A stretch of DNA of 64,000 nucleotides from Rachycentron canadum (GCA_038496675.1 CM076662.1:15163693-15227692); one strand, 5' to 3'. Shown: positions 36,820 through 48,593, counted from the first letter of the stretch. The notes: generated by a model from the letters alone, not told the origin. A program made the numbers and translations.

Positions 36820-36999
36820 GTAAGTTGCTCGGTACTTACTGTAATTGCTCTTTATATTTTGTTCCTAACTATACTTCATGTTTTAGTTTTTCTACAAGAA
36901 ATTCCTTTTTTAAAATGACAGACTGCTGAAGGATTATAGAAACCTTCTCAGTCTTAAATTACATTTAGCCAATTTTAGTTTTTTGCTCATGTCTCCTAG
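36820..36999 (+). other. Likely 5' UTR intron of the second chemokine receptor
   Basis: Donor CACG/GTAAGT at 36,820 and acceptor TTTTTTGCTCATGTCTCCTAG at 36,979-36,999 define a 180-bp intron. Splicing here removes the first in-frame ATG (36,989), so translation should start at 37,034. Confidence 0.6.
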
Positions 37000-37033
37000 A
37001 AAATTGGTCAACAGCTCCACTGTGAGCAGCACA

Positions 37034-38023
37034 ATGGGGAACAACAGTGATGAAGTGATATACATTTGTGATGAGCTTTTTGACTTCACAACCATCAGCG
37101 CTGCCTTCTTCATTTTGGTCTTCATCCTAAGCATCACAGGCAACAGTCTCCTCCTATATATTCTTATTGTCTACGAGAGCCTGAAAAACTCCACTAATCT
37201 ATTTGTCCTGAACCTGGCTTGCTCTGATTTGATGTTCACCCTCACACTTCCATTCTGGACTACCTATCTCCTGCACCACTGGGTTTTTGGGGACACTTGC
37301 TGCAAATTCATGACTGCAGCATACTTTGTTGGTTTGTACAGCAGCATCATTATACTGACTGCCATGACTGTGGATCGTTTCATAACGGTGGTGCTGCACA
37401 ACTGGCCCACCAACAGTGTGAAGAGGCAAAGGTTTGCAGTCACTGCCTGTGTATCTGCCTGGGTCATCAGCACTGGCGCGTCCCTGGGTGATGCTCTTAA
37501 TGTAAAGGTGCAAACACATGGGAATAACATCAGCACATGTGAGCCTCACCTTAGTGACACAGTTACCAGCGTGGGATATTATCTCCAAGTTTCACTGCTT
37601 TTCTTTCTCCCATTGATCATCATTGTTTTCTGCTATTCTGCCATCCTTAAGACAGTTTTGAAGTCTACAAACAGAAAAAGGCACAAGACTGTAGTGGTGG
37701 TATTCTGTATTGTTGCAGCCTTCTTCATCTGCTGGGGACCTTACAATATTATGCTTTTCATCCAGGCTTTGTATGAACCCAAAGGCTGTAGAGAACAAGA
37801 ACGTTTCAACATCAGCCATAATATTTGTCAGATAGTTGCCTATTCTCACTGTTGTATGAATCCTCTGCTGTATATGCTGTCAAAAAAGCTGCAAAAACAT
37901 CTGTTGCATATTTTACCATGCATGAAAGAGTGGAGGACAAACAGGATGAGAGGCACCATTTTTCAGAATGAAACTACTACAGTACAGAACTCTGCTGTTA
38001 TTTTTGAACTGCACACCAAATAG
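37034..38023 (+). CDS. Chemokine receptor, XCR1-like / CC-type
   Basis: A class A chemokine receptor of 329 residues from the ATG at 37,034 (context AGCACAATGG, close to the Kozak optimum). An in-frame ATG at 36,989 lies upstream of a strong splice acceptor and is probably intronic. Seven hydrophobic segments are visible. C12 and C252, and C89 or C90 and C169, form the expected disulfides. LACSD in TM2, DRF (114-116) in place of DRY, WGPYN in TM6 and NPLLY (276-280) in TM7 are present. N165 in ECL2 (NIS) and N3 are possible glycosylation sites. It resembles its neighbour in TM1-TM2 (NSTNLFVLNLACSD) but not in the tail. It probably arose by tandem duplication. XCR1-like versus CCR-like cannot be settled without a tree. 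Confidence 0.82.
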   Translation: MGNNSDEVIYICDELFDFTTISAAFFILVFILSITGNSLLLYILIVYESLKNSTNLFVLNLACSDLMFTLTLPFWTTYLLHHWVFGDTCCKFMTAAYFVGLYSSIIILTAMTVDRFITVVLHNWPTNSVKRQRFAVTACVSAWVISTGASLGDALNVKVQTHGNNISTCEPHLSDTVTSVGYYLQVSLLFFLPLIIIVFCYSAILKTVLKSTNRKRHKTVVVVFCIVAAFFICWGPYNIMLFIQALYEPKGCREQERFNISHNICQIVAYSHCCMNPLLYMLSKKLQKHLLHILPCMKEWRTNRMRGTIFQNETTTVQNSAVIFELHTK

Positions 38024-38560
38024 ACATTTGCTTTTAGAAGGAAACATCTGTCCAAATGCTTTTATGAGGCTTAGTTTCTACTCTTGTAATTAGTTTGCAT
38101 CTATTTAATTCATCAGTGTTATTTTTATTTCCTTACAGATACCACATCATTATGTATGGTTAAGTGTGGGACTGCTTTCACTGCTGCACTTTGATAAGGC
38201 TTGGGCCTTATGTGAATGTAAACATCACTCATATGTTTAAATACATTTTGTTGTAATCCAGTTTGGCTGTTTTCACTTCTTTTTTTCAATGAAATGTTCT
38301 GTTGCACAAGTACTTCCCTCAAAGTGAAACTGTTTCAGAGCAATACATTGACTGCACAGGACATGAATTGTTCATTACTGAGAAAAGCAGTACAGAACAA
38401 CTCCTTATTATTATCATTAAACATATTCACTAAATTAAAAACGACACTTGACAGTGTGTATTGAAAATACAAGAACAAGAACAATGGATCAAAACATTTG
38501 AATATGGAGTGAAAATAAGTGACAATCTACAGATATGGAAGGAAACATTTAATAAAAGTC
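38024..38560 (+). terminator. 3' UTR region of the second receptor
   Basis: AT-rich sequence after the stop codon. The first plus-strand AATAAA is at 38,551-38,556, with no strong GT-rich element after it, so the 3' end is uncertain. Confidence 0.3.
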
Positions 38561-39566
38561 CAACACTGCTGATTATAACTTGATAATATGGAGTGAAATT
38601 GAATATGTGGAACAGATAAACCATGTAGGTATGTGTGCGTGTATTTAACCTTGAAAAATAGTGCTTATAAAATGTCCCAGGCAAAAAAAGACCCTACCCG
38701 ATTGATGACCCATCAAGAAAGCATTGTTCTTACAGTTAGTCCTCATATAATTTAACATAAGACTGTTTTAATTCAGATATAAACCTACTTGGCTGATTAG
38801 TTTATATACTTGCTTTCACTTCTAGATTTCAAGATGTGCAAACGCATCCTGGAATGTGATTACGTCACAGGTTGGCTGGATTGCAGAAGTAGGTTCCCCA
38901 AACTGAGTAAAATGCAGGGCAGAGGCTCTGATATCATCTGACTTCCATACAATTAAAAAATTTTTTAGAAACCACAAATCATCACAATCTAATTAAAAGC
39001 TAGTCTTGACCAGTAACTGGGTAGCAAGCCACTTCTATAGTTAACCAGACATGCTAATGATTGAAGCTTATGTTAGCACAGACAAACTTACTGTTTAATC
39101 CATTCCTTACATTCTTTTGCTTATTGTAAAGCCAAAAAAGCCAAATCTTGACCAACCTTGTGTCCATGTCTAGTTACGGTTGCCAAGCTAAGAGTGACAC
39201 AAACAAAGTTACTGATGAATCCTGAGTGAACAACTGCTAGAGATTTCATTAGACTGACTAACAGACACATTGTGAGAGACAACGCAGGAAAGTGATATAT
39301 ACAAGCTTGTAAGAAAGAATAAGAAATATTAGGCTTTTAGGAAAAAACTGTCAAATGATAAAGGAAAACAGTAGCATAACACTGTTTGTATGAAAACAAC
39401 TCTGCAACAACTCTACTCTTCTAAGATACAATTCCTGTCTTTGCTTGATCAGGCTATTGTAATGATAATGTAATTTAACTGCATTGAGCAAACCGCCCCA
39501 CAAGATGGCAACAAATGAGTCATTTTTTCATATCAGTTTAAAACAATGCTAATTATGAAACTATGT

Positions 39567-39604
39567 GTATGTATGTATGTATGTATGTATGTATGTATGT
39601 ATGT
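39567..39604. repeat. (ATGT)n microsatellite
   Basis: About nine uninterrupted ATGT tetramers. Confidence 0.95.
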
Positions 39605-41657
39605 GGTTTGTGGATATTTTTGCTTAATTTTTATTTTAATCTCGTGCTCCACAAAAAGTGTAAAGTGTTTTTTTTTTTTTAATATTTTAAAGCCAAAGTC
39701 ACATTAATGGGATTATTTTACCCCCAAATAACTGAGGTTCCATTTCATACACATATAACATACATAGATTTACCCACAACATTTACTTATTATTAATGTT
39801 TTTGCTGTAAATCATGAAATACACACAAATTGCTTTTTGTTCATCTAAGTCATATGAATATACTTCATTTTGAGATTAGGCCTTTCATAAAGGGAAACAA
39901 TGCTATTCAGGATGTTTTTTTGCTCACAATCTGTATGTCAAACATTACCTGCACATCAGATGTTATATTTATGTCCACATCTGTTTAGTCTCTATCTTCA
40001 TATGTGCAAGCACCAATTAACCAGGCAATGTTCCCACATGGACCCACTGTAACTGCAAATAAAGCAATTTTGAATCTTGTTAATTTATTTCATCCTCTTC
40101 TTTTTTACATATCAACCAGGCCAATATGTGCAACTGACCTTGTATGTGACATAAAATAAACAGTGGCCCTCAGCTACAGGATCAATAAAATATAAAATAA
40201 TACCCTGTGTATTAAAACCAGACAGTATGTATGATTCAAGTATGTCTAACTCAACATTCATGCACTTTGCTCTTCTTTCAAATTATGTATGCCAAAATTT
40301 TGTCTTATTTCAGTTACTCAAATATTGAGTTCAGTTTTCCCTTTCTGGTCCAAAATCTGTGAACTGTATTACATGTAATGTGTTTCTCCAGAGCCCTGTC
40401 AATAGACTTGAGAATGGTTGAGTAGTGCAGCCCTGATAGCTCCATGGGGGGTCCAGAGAAGAGTGTATAGGGACAGCTCAGTGGGCCACTGTAACAGCAC
40501 TCATATCTGTCTCTGGGGGTAGATTAAGCTTAATTAACTAAACCATCCAGCACGCTTGGATGAATGGATACAAGTCAAGGGCAGAGCAGTCACGGGTGTG
40601 CTTACACATTCTCTGGCAGGCGCAGAGAAAAGGGTTTTGTGCTGAATATTATCAGTGTGTGTATGTGTGTGTGTAATAGCCTCAAATAAATGAATACTAA
40701 AGCTAAGAAGACATTGTGTGTTAAGTCAACAATTGTAATGACCTTTATTTTGTCTCCTGATGTAGTCATCAAACACACAACCCCAGTGATGTATTAAGAG
40801 GGAAGTTTCAAATCACATTGCAAATAATGTATGTAAAATGATGTAATTTATCCCATAATCGTTAATAATAGTTAGTCATCATACCAGTGTAACAGCTTTT
40901 AGAGTTATCAGTACTCTCAAAAAGGCAGTGGTCAAGCCTGTGTGAGAGCCCATCATTTCTTGTAATGTGGAGCGTCACTTTACTCAAAGTTCGCAAGAAG
41001 TTTTTTTGTAAGTATTAATAACAATTAAGACCACAGAGAGAAGACCAAACTAGAGAAAAAAAAATCCGGCCTACGGAGCCCCAACAGAAAAGACAATCTA
41101 AGGCATCCCATTTCTTATCTTCGAGTCAGTACAGTCTCTTTCTCCCAGATCATTTTCTTAGCAAATGATGTTGTTGTTCAATCCTGTTTTTAGCCACAAG
41201 CCAAACAGCTGTTGTTGTTTTCTTATGTAGTCTCTGCTACTAGCCCTCCATGGCCCTAACATTCACTCCCTGCTCTTCTTTTCTCCAGGGCAACTCACCC
41301 TCCTCTTTCACATTGATATAACTCCTTTAATTCCAGTTATCTATAACGATAATTACTCCAACCATATGTGAATTTAATTGATGCCTTGCAAATGTGTAAA
41401 TGTGTGTATCTTATTGCGTGTTAATCTGGACTGTCAGGGAAATGCGTGCAAATCGATTAAGTGTGTCAGCCTTATCATTATAAACAACTGTTTTAGTGAA
41501 CAAATATAGATGACTTAATCCTTGTATGTCATACACTGGCATGTATGACATTTCACTAATGCACCTCATCCTGATCGAATTTGTCACAGGAATAAAATGT
41601 TTTAAAAAAGGATTAGATCCACTGCTTAACACACATTTAGTATACACATTTATGCGT

Positions 41658-41660
<3 letters not shown>

Positions 41661-41713
<53 letters not shown>

Positions 41714-41734
41714 ACACACACACACACACACACA
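41661..41734. repeat. (CA)n microsatellite
   Basis: A 74-bp CA run with one GA interruption near 41,709. Confidence 0.97.
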
Positions 41735-43179
41735 TCTTTGCTTTGTTCAATCACGCATCCAGGATGGTGATATGTTTTGGTATTTATTCTTAAAAAAATG
41801 AACATTTGACAGATTTAAAGGGATGACCCATCCCTCACGCTGCACCTTGGTCTGTGTTTTGCCACTGTAATTCTATATTTCTCCACTAGAGGGGAGATGG
41901 GTATTGGCATAATGCTGCTTGTTTCATCATTACAAGGCCACATTATTGATTATAATCTGATGCACTGTCCATTGAAAGAATTATAGCAGAAATGTAAAAT
42001 ATATATTAAAAAAAGATTATTTGTCCTTACAAAATCCCTTGACTGCTTCTAATGCAGTTTCATCCTTTCTGTTGTTAGCTGAACAACTTTTTTGGCTGAC
42101 ATAGTTTGTTTTTTTTGTTAAACACAAATGTTACACAAAGAACAAATGCAACCTGTCTCTCTATATCCCACACCATCACATCTTTATATTTTTGGGTCAC
42201 CCTCCTTTGCTTACCTGCTGTTGTCTGATAGAAAAACACAGTGATTAACTGCCATGGAGACTTAATTAACAAATCAAACATCTGGATATTCAGACTAGGC
42301 CTACTGCAAAGGCTTAGCTGCCTCTTGTAAGACTGGCCATTTGATCTATCAAACAGTGTGTCCTGATGTTTCTCTCTCAAATTTTCCCATCTGGCTTGTT
42401 TTGTATCTTTACTTTTTTCAGCTCCTCTTACTTTACAATTTTCACTTTTTAATGTTACTCATTTATAATTATTTCACGGTTACCTTGTGCTATTAAGGAG
42501 GGCTGAATGATGACTGGTGAAGGACTGTGGACATGGACAAGGACCTGTGGGCAAAATTACAGATGTGTAAATTATTTTTTCGGGGTGTAATGAAAAATTA
42601 TATCAATAGATGCAAACCATTATATGTTAACTTGTGTAAACGGCTGAATTAAATCTTTACAATAACCTAACTGTAACCTATATGATAAAAATAAATAAAA
42701 TAGACAACAATAAAAAATAAACTTTATGACTGTTAAAATTTAAACAAAGCTTTTAACTTTGTTATTTGAATTGACTTTTGTCATTTGCTCCACTTTTTGT
42801 CTTTAATTTTATTAAATGCAGAGAGACTTTCTGTACTTGTTCTGACACAATAAATTAAGGTGGAGTCAACTCGCAAACTACTAATGAGTGATTTAATTCA
42901 GTTGTACCATGACAACATTAACTTAACTTTTGCGTGTGGAAATCTATAATTTAGTTAATCAAGCACACAGCATCATCATCAGACATGTTCTGATAACATT
43001 CACTTGGAAATAGTGTTGGTGTAAGAGCAAATCCGTTATAATAATATAACTGAAAACCCATGTTCAGCAGTTTTTGACTTTAGTTTAGATGCCTTTACTT
43101 CAAATTAGAAGATGATTTACACATCGATCCTTTCAATTTGTTTCAAGAACCAAATTAGTTGGGTAAGAATCAACAGGAT

Positions 43180-43267
43180 CATAACATAACATAACATAAC
43201 ATAACATAACATAACATAACATAACATAACATAACATAACATAACATAACATAACATAACATAACAT
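43180..43267. repeat. (ATAAC)n pentamer array
   Basis: About 17 exact copies of ATAAC. It abuts the 3' side of the SINE-like element at 43,268-43,400, so it is probably that element's expanded tail. Confidence 0.95.
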
Positions 43268-43400
43268 AGTCCAAAGTACTTTGCATTACTATGAATGAAA
43301 ACATTTTTTACTCAGATCATGCCAATGAGAACTGGACCTCCAGACCTGGCACTAACTCTTCAGTGCTCTACCCACTGAGCTAATATCCTACAGACCGTGC
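43268..43400 (-). mobile_element. tRNA-derived SINE remnant
   Basis: On the minus strand the segment opens with TTAGCTCAGTGGGTAGAGCA, which matches a tRNA D-arm and the RNA polymerase III A box. A degraded B-box-like GGTCCAGTTCTCATTGG follows about 35 nt later. A body of some 60 bp runs straight into the (GTTAT)n tail at 43,267. The cloverleaf is not intact (the anticodon stem does not close), so it is not a functional tRNA gene. Family not identified. Confidence 0.6.
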
Positions 43401-44091
43401 TTTTTGGCTTACCCTTCCTTATCCTCGGGCTGCACCAGCTGCCGTCTACCCTCCGACCACACTCCACGCCTCTGATATGTGGTCTTCTACCTGCCTAGAC
43501 CCTCCTCCTCCTCCTCATTTGTAGGTGTTCTATCCCCCTTTTTGGCCGCAACTTTCCAAAAGGTGAACAGAAGTGATTTTCAATAGCACCGTGCATGACT
43601 AATGGTGGAAACATGTTAAAATCATCGCAGAAATGTCCTTGGGAAGACAAATGAATTTTCAGCAGAATAATTAACTTAATTAACAAATTTGCATGCATAT
43701 TCATCAGGGCCATTGAAGTCTTTCCAGCTCAGCTTGATGAACGTTGCTGTGTAATAACCAGCTCATTTACATTCTGCCATCCACTGCCATTTGTGTGGAT
43801 TACTGAGAAAAGGCAATGCGTGTGTGTGTGTGTGCGTGTGTGTGCATGATGCTCGGGGTACATCGGATGTGCACACTTTTTCCTCATTGCCTTAACGTGC
43901 CACATAGAAAGCTCAATGAATTGATCCGACATACTGTTTTGCTGCACATACACCCGAAAACTGGACCCAGCTGCCTCTCTTATGCACACACATACAAACA
44001 AACAGGAATACACACTAATTTACAAGAAGCATTCATAACGCACACATTCATACACACATACCTAGTGTGAATGTGACTGATAAAGACCTGA

Positions 44092-44094
<3 letters not shown>

Positions 44095-44127
<33 letters not shown>
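44095..44127. repeat. (GT)n microsatellite
   Basis: A 33-bp GT run. Confidence 0.95.
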
Positions 44128-44129
<2 letters not shown>

Positions 44130-46435
44130 GGTGTGAGATCTACACCCATATCTCCTTGCATCCCACTCCCCCCTCTCCCCTCACCCCCCATCTCTCTGGT
44201 GGGCAGTTCTTGGCACCGATCCTGAGTCGTAAACCCTCCTGGGTTGCCAGACTGTGCGTTGTTAAAAACGTGAGGCCCTCCATACCCCCTCCCCGTCTCT
44301 GCAGGGCAATCTTTAAAGGCAGCAAGGTGTGACGGCACAGACTGGCAGCTTGGCAGCCATGCCCGAGGATACCAACACTCCGTCAGCCGTGAACGGGCAC
44401 CATCACATGGGCTCGCCTAACTAATACACTCGCCGTACATGTGCCTCTCTCATGCCTCATCTGTGCATTCAGAGACAAAGGAATTCATTAAGAAATTTCA
44501 CATGGTGTTGTTTTGTGGTTTTTCTGGGATAAAGTTAATTGGGAATTTCACACGAGCTAAGGTAACTGAGGGAGAGATTATCCAAATGAGTTTGAAAAAA
44601 GTTAATTGCACTCACTTGGCTGTCTGTGTCCTTGATCTGGATGGGCAGGGAACAACGGGAAAACTTATTTTATGGAAGCTTGTGCAGGATATTTCTCTGA
44701 CAATATGGTTCTAATTCTCATCATGGAGTTCTCCTTCATTTTAGGCCCCACTGAATACTGTTAGAAACAGACACTTCCCAGCAGGTTACTTACCAACCTG
44801 TCAGAAAGCTGCTGCACCAGTAACATTATCCCACCAACATAAAAACGAATGCAAAGCAAATGCTTTTGCACCTTTAACATAAGCAATATGGTGCACTGTC
44901 CTGAGAATTTGCAGGAGTAATTATCACATTTATTCAAAGAAAAAAAAAACCCACAGAAAAAAGCATCACCTGACACATAAAAAAACTTGTGATATTCAGC
45001 ATACTTTCTTCCCTTTGGTTCAGCGATACTTTCTCCTACGCTTTTTATGCAGACATATGTGTGACACTTGAAGCTGTTATCATAGCTGGAAGTGTGAAGG
45101 AGAATTGTTGCAGTAATATGCCACTCTTGAGTGTTGTGACAGGAAAATGCTTTTCAAATACAGAATTGGCATTTTTAAGTCTTGTCTGACACAACAGTGT
45201 TTGTCTTCCATACAGATAGCAATGAAGCCAAGTTTGCACATTATTTACTCCAGAAAGCCTTTGATAGATTCTTCAGAGAATAAGTTGTGCGATAAAATAC
45301 ATCCCATGTTTATTAGGAGACTTATTGCACTTTTAATTACATGTTTTACTCATAAAAAAAATCTCATTTATTGTGTTGTCTGACCCTCTTTGTTTTGAAG
45401 CTTCCACTGAAGCAAGACGAATACAAAACACAAATGGACCATTAAACTGACCTTCAAACTAGGCCCTATGAAAATCAAATGGCTGTCACCACACTGAAAT
45501 TTACACAACTACAGCTTTTTTTCCCTCCAGTGAAAAATCTGAAAAAATACACATCAGATGCTTGTTTTCATGATGCTCCTTTTTGAAGTAACAGCAACTC
45601 TCGCAGCTCGAGTGAATAAATCTATAAAGGCTTCGATCATAGAACATGAAAGGAGGGTTTGCATGGATGGAAACAGCACTCTCTCCCCTGCAGACTTGTT
45701 CTGTTGGCATGCTGGTGCGATTGTTGCTTCTTTATAATAGCTGTCGCACATTATTTTGCTAAAACTTGTTGTCTGATCCCTCGCTCTGCCACACACAGGG
45801 AGAGAGAGAGAGGCGTGTTTTATCAGAGACATATATGAGAATGAAACAACCTCTGGATTTGTTATGAAGGGATGAGGTTCATGCCTTCCAGGCCGACCTT
45901 TTGCCTTTCTGACTGTGGTCTCAGAAAAGTGTATTTTCCACATTATAGCGACACAACTTGGCAAAGTTTGTCAGGAAATAAAATCTTGTAACTTCTTTGT
46001 ATCTCTTCTTTTGAGGTAGAGGGGGGCTGTATTTGACGATGGCACCGTTTGATGGTGCAATTGATGGGAAAGTTCTGAAGAAAGTCCCAAAGCCTCAGAG
46101 GAATTTGATTACCTCCATCCATTATCTGCACAGTGAGCAATCGCAAGGCTCACCATCTGTCATCCGTTTCATTTGCATCGTCAACACCTGCCCTGCCTGT
46201 TTATGCCTTCACATTTTTTATAAGCTGCCTTTCATGGTAGGGAAAAATGTTGACTTTTCCTTCTAAATACATTAATTCCACAAGTTCAAAGAACATATTG
46301 AAGAAAAACAACTTGGTTTATGTCTAATAGAATTTGGAAACTCTCCTTTTATAACTACAGATTTAAAAAAAGAAAGAAAGAAAAAAGATGGAATCTGCTT
46401 TTACAGCTTAGTGAGCAATAGTGTGTCATTTCACC

Positions 46436-46436
46436 A

Positions 46437-46483
<47 letters not shown>
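46436..46483. repeat. (GATA)n microsatellite
   Basis: Twelve uninterrupted ATAG/GATA tetramers. Confidence 0.97.
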
Positions 46484-46773
46484 TCACGCCACATCCTCCT
46501 ATTTGTTACTAACACATTATGCTGCATACACTCCCTCTTCTTCTCTCCCTCCTTCCCTCCCTCCCCCACTCCACGATCCTCCCCCATCCATCCATCCCGT
46601 CTCCCATATCCCCAGGTGGTGTCGACGGCTGCGGGGCCCATTAGCGACAGAATTCCTGCCTCCAGCAGGCCATGCGTGTCCCGAGTGACACATTTTTGGA
46701 CCGGCACCAAGAATCCAACCCTCCGCAGACAGCTCACTTCCCTCTGCAGTCACCACAGTATGTGCATGTGTGT

Positions 46774-46878
46774 AGTGTGTGTGTGTGTGTGTGTGTGTGC
46801 GTGTGCATGTGTGTGTTTGTGAGAGAAAGAGAGAGAGAGGGAGAGAAAAGAGGAGAGAGAGAGGGAGAGAGGAGGAGG
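46774..46878. repeat. (GT)n followed by (GA)n tract
   Basis: A GT run to about 46,820 passes directly into a purine-only GA-rich run, a polypurine tract of about 55 bp. Confidence 0.9.
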
Positions 46879-47640
46879 CCTTGCGAACACAGTATGTGTC
46901 CCACAGGAAATGCTTGAAAGGCAGTATGGGCCAGATTGGTGATGGTGCAGAATGGACTAGAATACTAAAAAGAAACTCAAAGATATTCTACAGCAGACAG
47001 ATCATCCATCGATAAGATGAGCCTCCTGCCAGGTCTGGACATCTATTATAGTCCTAACCTCCACAAATATCGTCTATTGTGCATCTGCATGTCTTAAAAC
47101 TGCACAGAAGTATTCGAATTCATGGAAAAAATTTAATTGGATCTTGCTGATGCACATTGTTGTTTGTTGATGGTCTTTGCCAGCTGATGCTTGTGTACCA
47201 AATTTTATTTTCCAAACACTTCCTATTCAGGGAGGAGAACCAGTTCAAGATGGGATTTTTGTCAAATTTTGCATGCGTTGAATACAGTAAAGGGTGCCAC
47301 CGTAGTGATTACCTCACCTGAACTGATCTACACAAGTGATATTTGATGGTCGATCAAGATTCTTATTAATCATAAGGAGGAGTAATTATGAAACAAGTTA
47401 AGAAAGAGCAGTAAGACCTTTTAGTATCGATATTATGAATGGATTCTTTCTTCATACTAATAGATAGTTAATTATGTACCTAATGACTCCTCACAAAGCG
47501 CTATATAATTAGTCTAGATGAGCCGAGAAAGTTCCTACTTGTTCTTACATGTTTAATGTTGGTGATTTCTCATTTCCAAATGGGAATGTGGGTGATGGTG
47601 GTATACCATTAGTCTCTGTGGGACTACAAAAAGGTAGTGA

Positions 47641-47732
47641 TATCTATCTGACTGTATGTCTGTCTGTCTGCCTGCCTGCCTGTCTGCTTGCCAGCCTGTC
47701 TGTCTGTCTATCGATCAATCTATCTATCACGC
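47641..47732. repeat. (CTGT/CTGC/CTAT)n compound tetramer tract
   Basis: Irregular tetramers of CTGT, CTGC and CTAT type. Confidence 0.85.
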
Positions 47733-48454
47733 CACAGTGGAATCATCACTACCAGATGCTCACATTCACAGTCAAGGGATTTAAAACCACCTTACCCAGT
47801 AGCACAGCCTGTCCTGAAATAGGGTGTTGCTGGGGTGTCAGAGGATCACACCCTTTTATGCTTAACACCTGCTCCAAAACACACCCTATACATGTTGTAG
47901 CCGCACATACACTCTCTGTCTTTCTCACACACACACACACATGCATAACCTCCATGACAGTTCCCCTATAGACAAAGAGCACAAAACACAAAGGTGATGT
48001 CATGACAGATGCTCCAGTCACATACTTAGCATATCTCCACCTTCAAAATAGTGCAACTGCAGGAGTTGCTCTGCCTCCCTCACTCCATGGAAACATGGGT
48101 GATTTGATTTATAACTCATTCATTTCCACTTTATGTGACAGATAAAGGCAGCTCTTACAGCACAATCCTTCACCCAATATTTATCCAATCTGACCAAATA
48201 TTATAATTAATGCCTCTGTCTCTCCTCTCCTCTCTCCTCCAGGCCAATATATTCGCCACATCTATCCCTCCCTCCCACCCTCGCTAACCTTTCAGTGCCA
48301 AGTTCACAGATAGAGAGAAAGTACTTCCTGTGAGAGGCTGGGCCGGCTGCCAGAGAGACTGATCCACCAATCTGACACGTTAATGAGATCCTGGCCCATA
48401 GTACTGGAGTGTCAGGCCTCCTCCACTGCAGCATCAGCCCTACCGTGACCTGCA

Positions 48455-48500
<46 letters not shown>

Positions 48501-48504
48501 ACAC
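48455..48504. repeat. (CA)n microsatellite
   Basis: CA run with one AA interruption near 48,494. Confidence 0.95.
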
Positions 48505-48587
48505 GTCTCTACTCATATGTGTAATTTTTGTTACACACGTGCACCCACAGAAATGTAAGCATAAATGAAGCTGAGTGTCTCCACGCT

Positions 48588-48593
48588 CACACA

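Larger units (their letters stand above)
38561..43100. other. Intergenic, no gene recognised
   Basis: Contains microsatellites at 39,567-39,604 and 41,661-41,734 (listed) and a T run at 39,669-39,680. A complex GC-balanced block at about 40,380-40,640 could be a conserved element. No coding region is supported. Confidence 0.6.

Noticed and set aside
36989..37033. Upstream ATG as the start of the second receptor
   Set aside because: It lies within the polypyrimidine/acceptor region of a likely intron ending at 36,999, and the ATG at 37,034 has a better context and gives a normal-length N-terminus.
37199..37849. Minus-strand frames opposite the second chemokine receptor
   Set aside because: Antisense shadows of a conserved receptor gene with no family resemblance.
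41411..41801. Val/Cys or Thr/His-rich frames across CA/GT microsatellites, also at 44.1, 46.7, 48.4 and 57.1 kb
   Set aside because: Low-complexity translation of dinucleotide repeats, not genes.
43320..43395. A functional tRNA gene on the minus strand
   Set aside because: The A box is good, but the B box is degraded and the anticodon and acceptor stems do not pair; fits a SINE head better.
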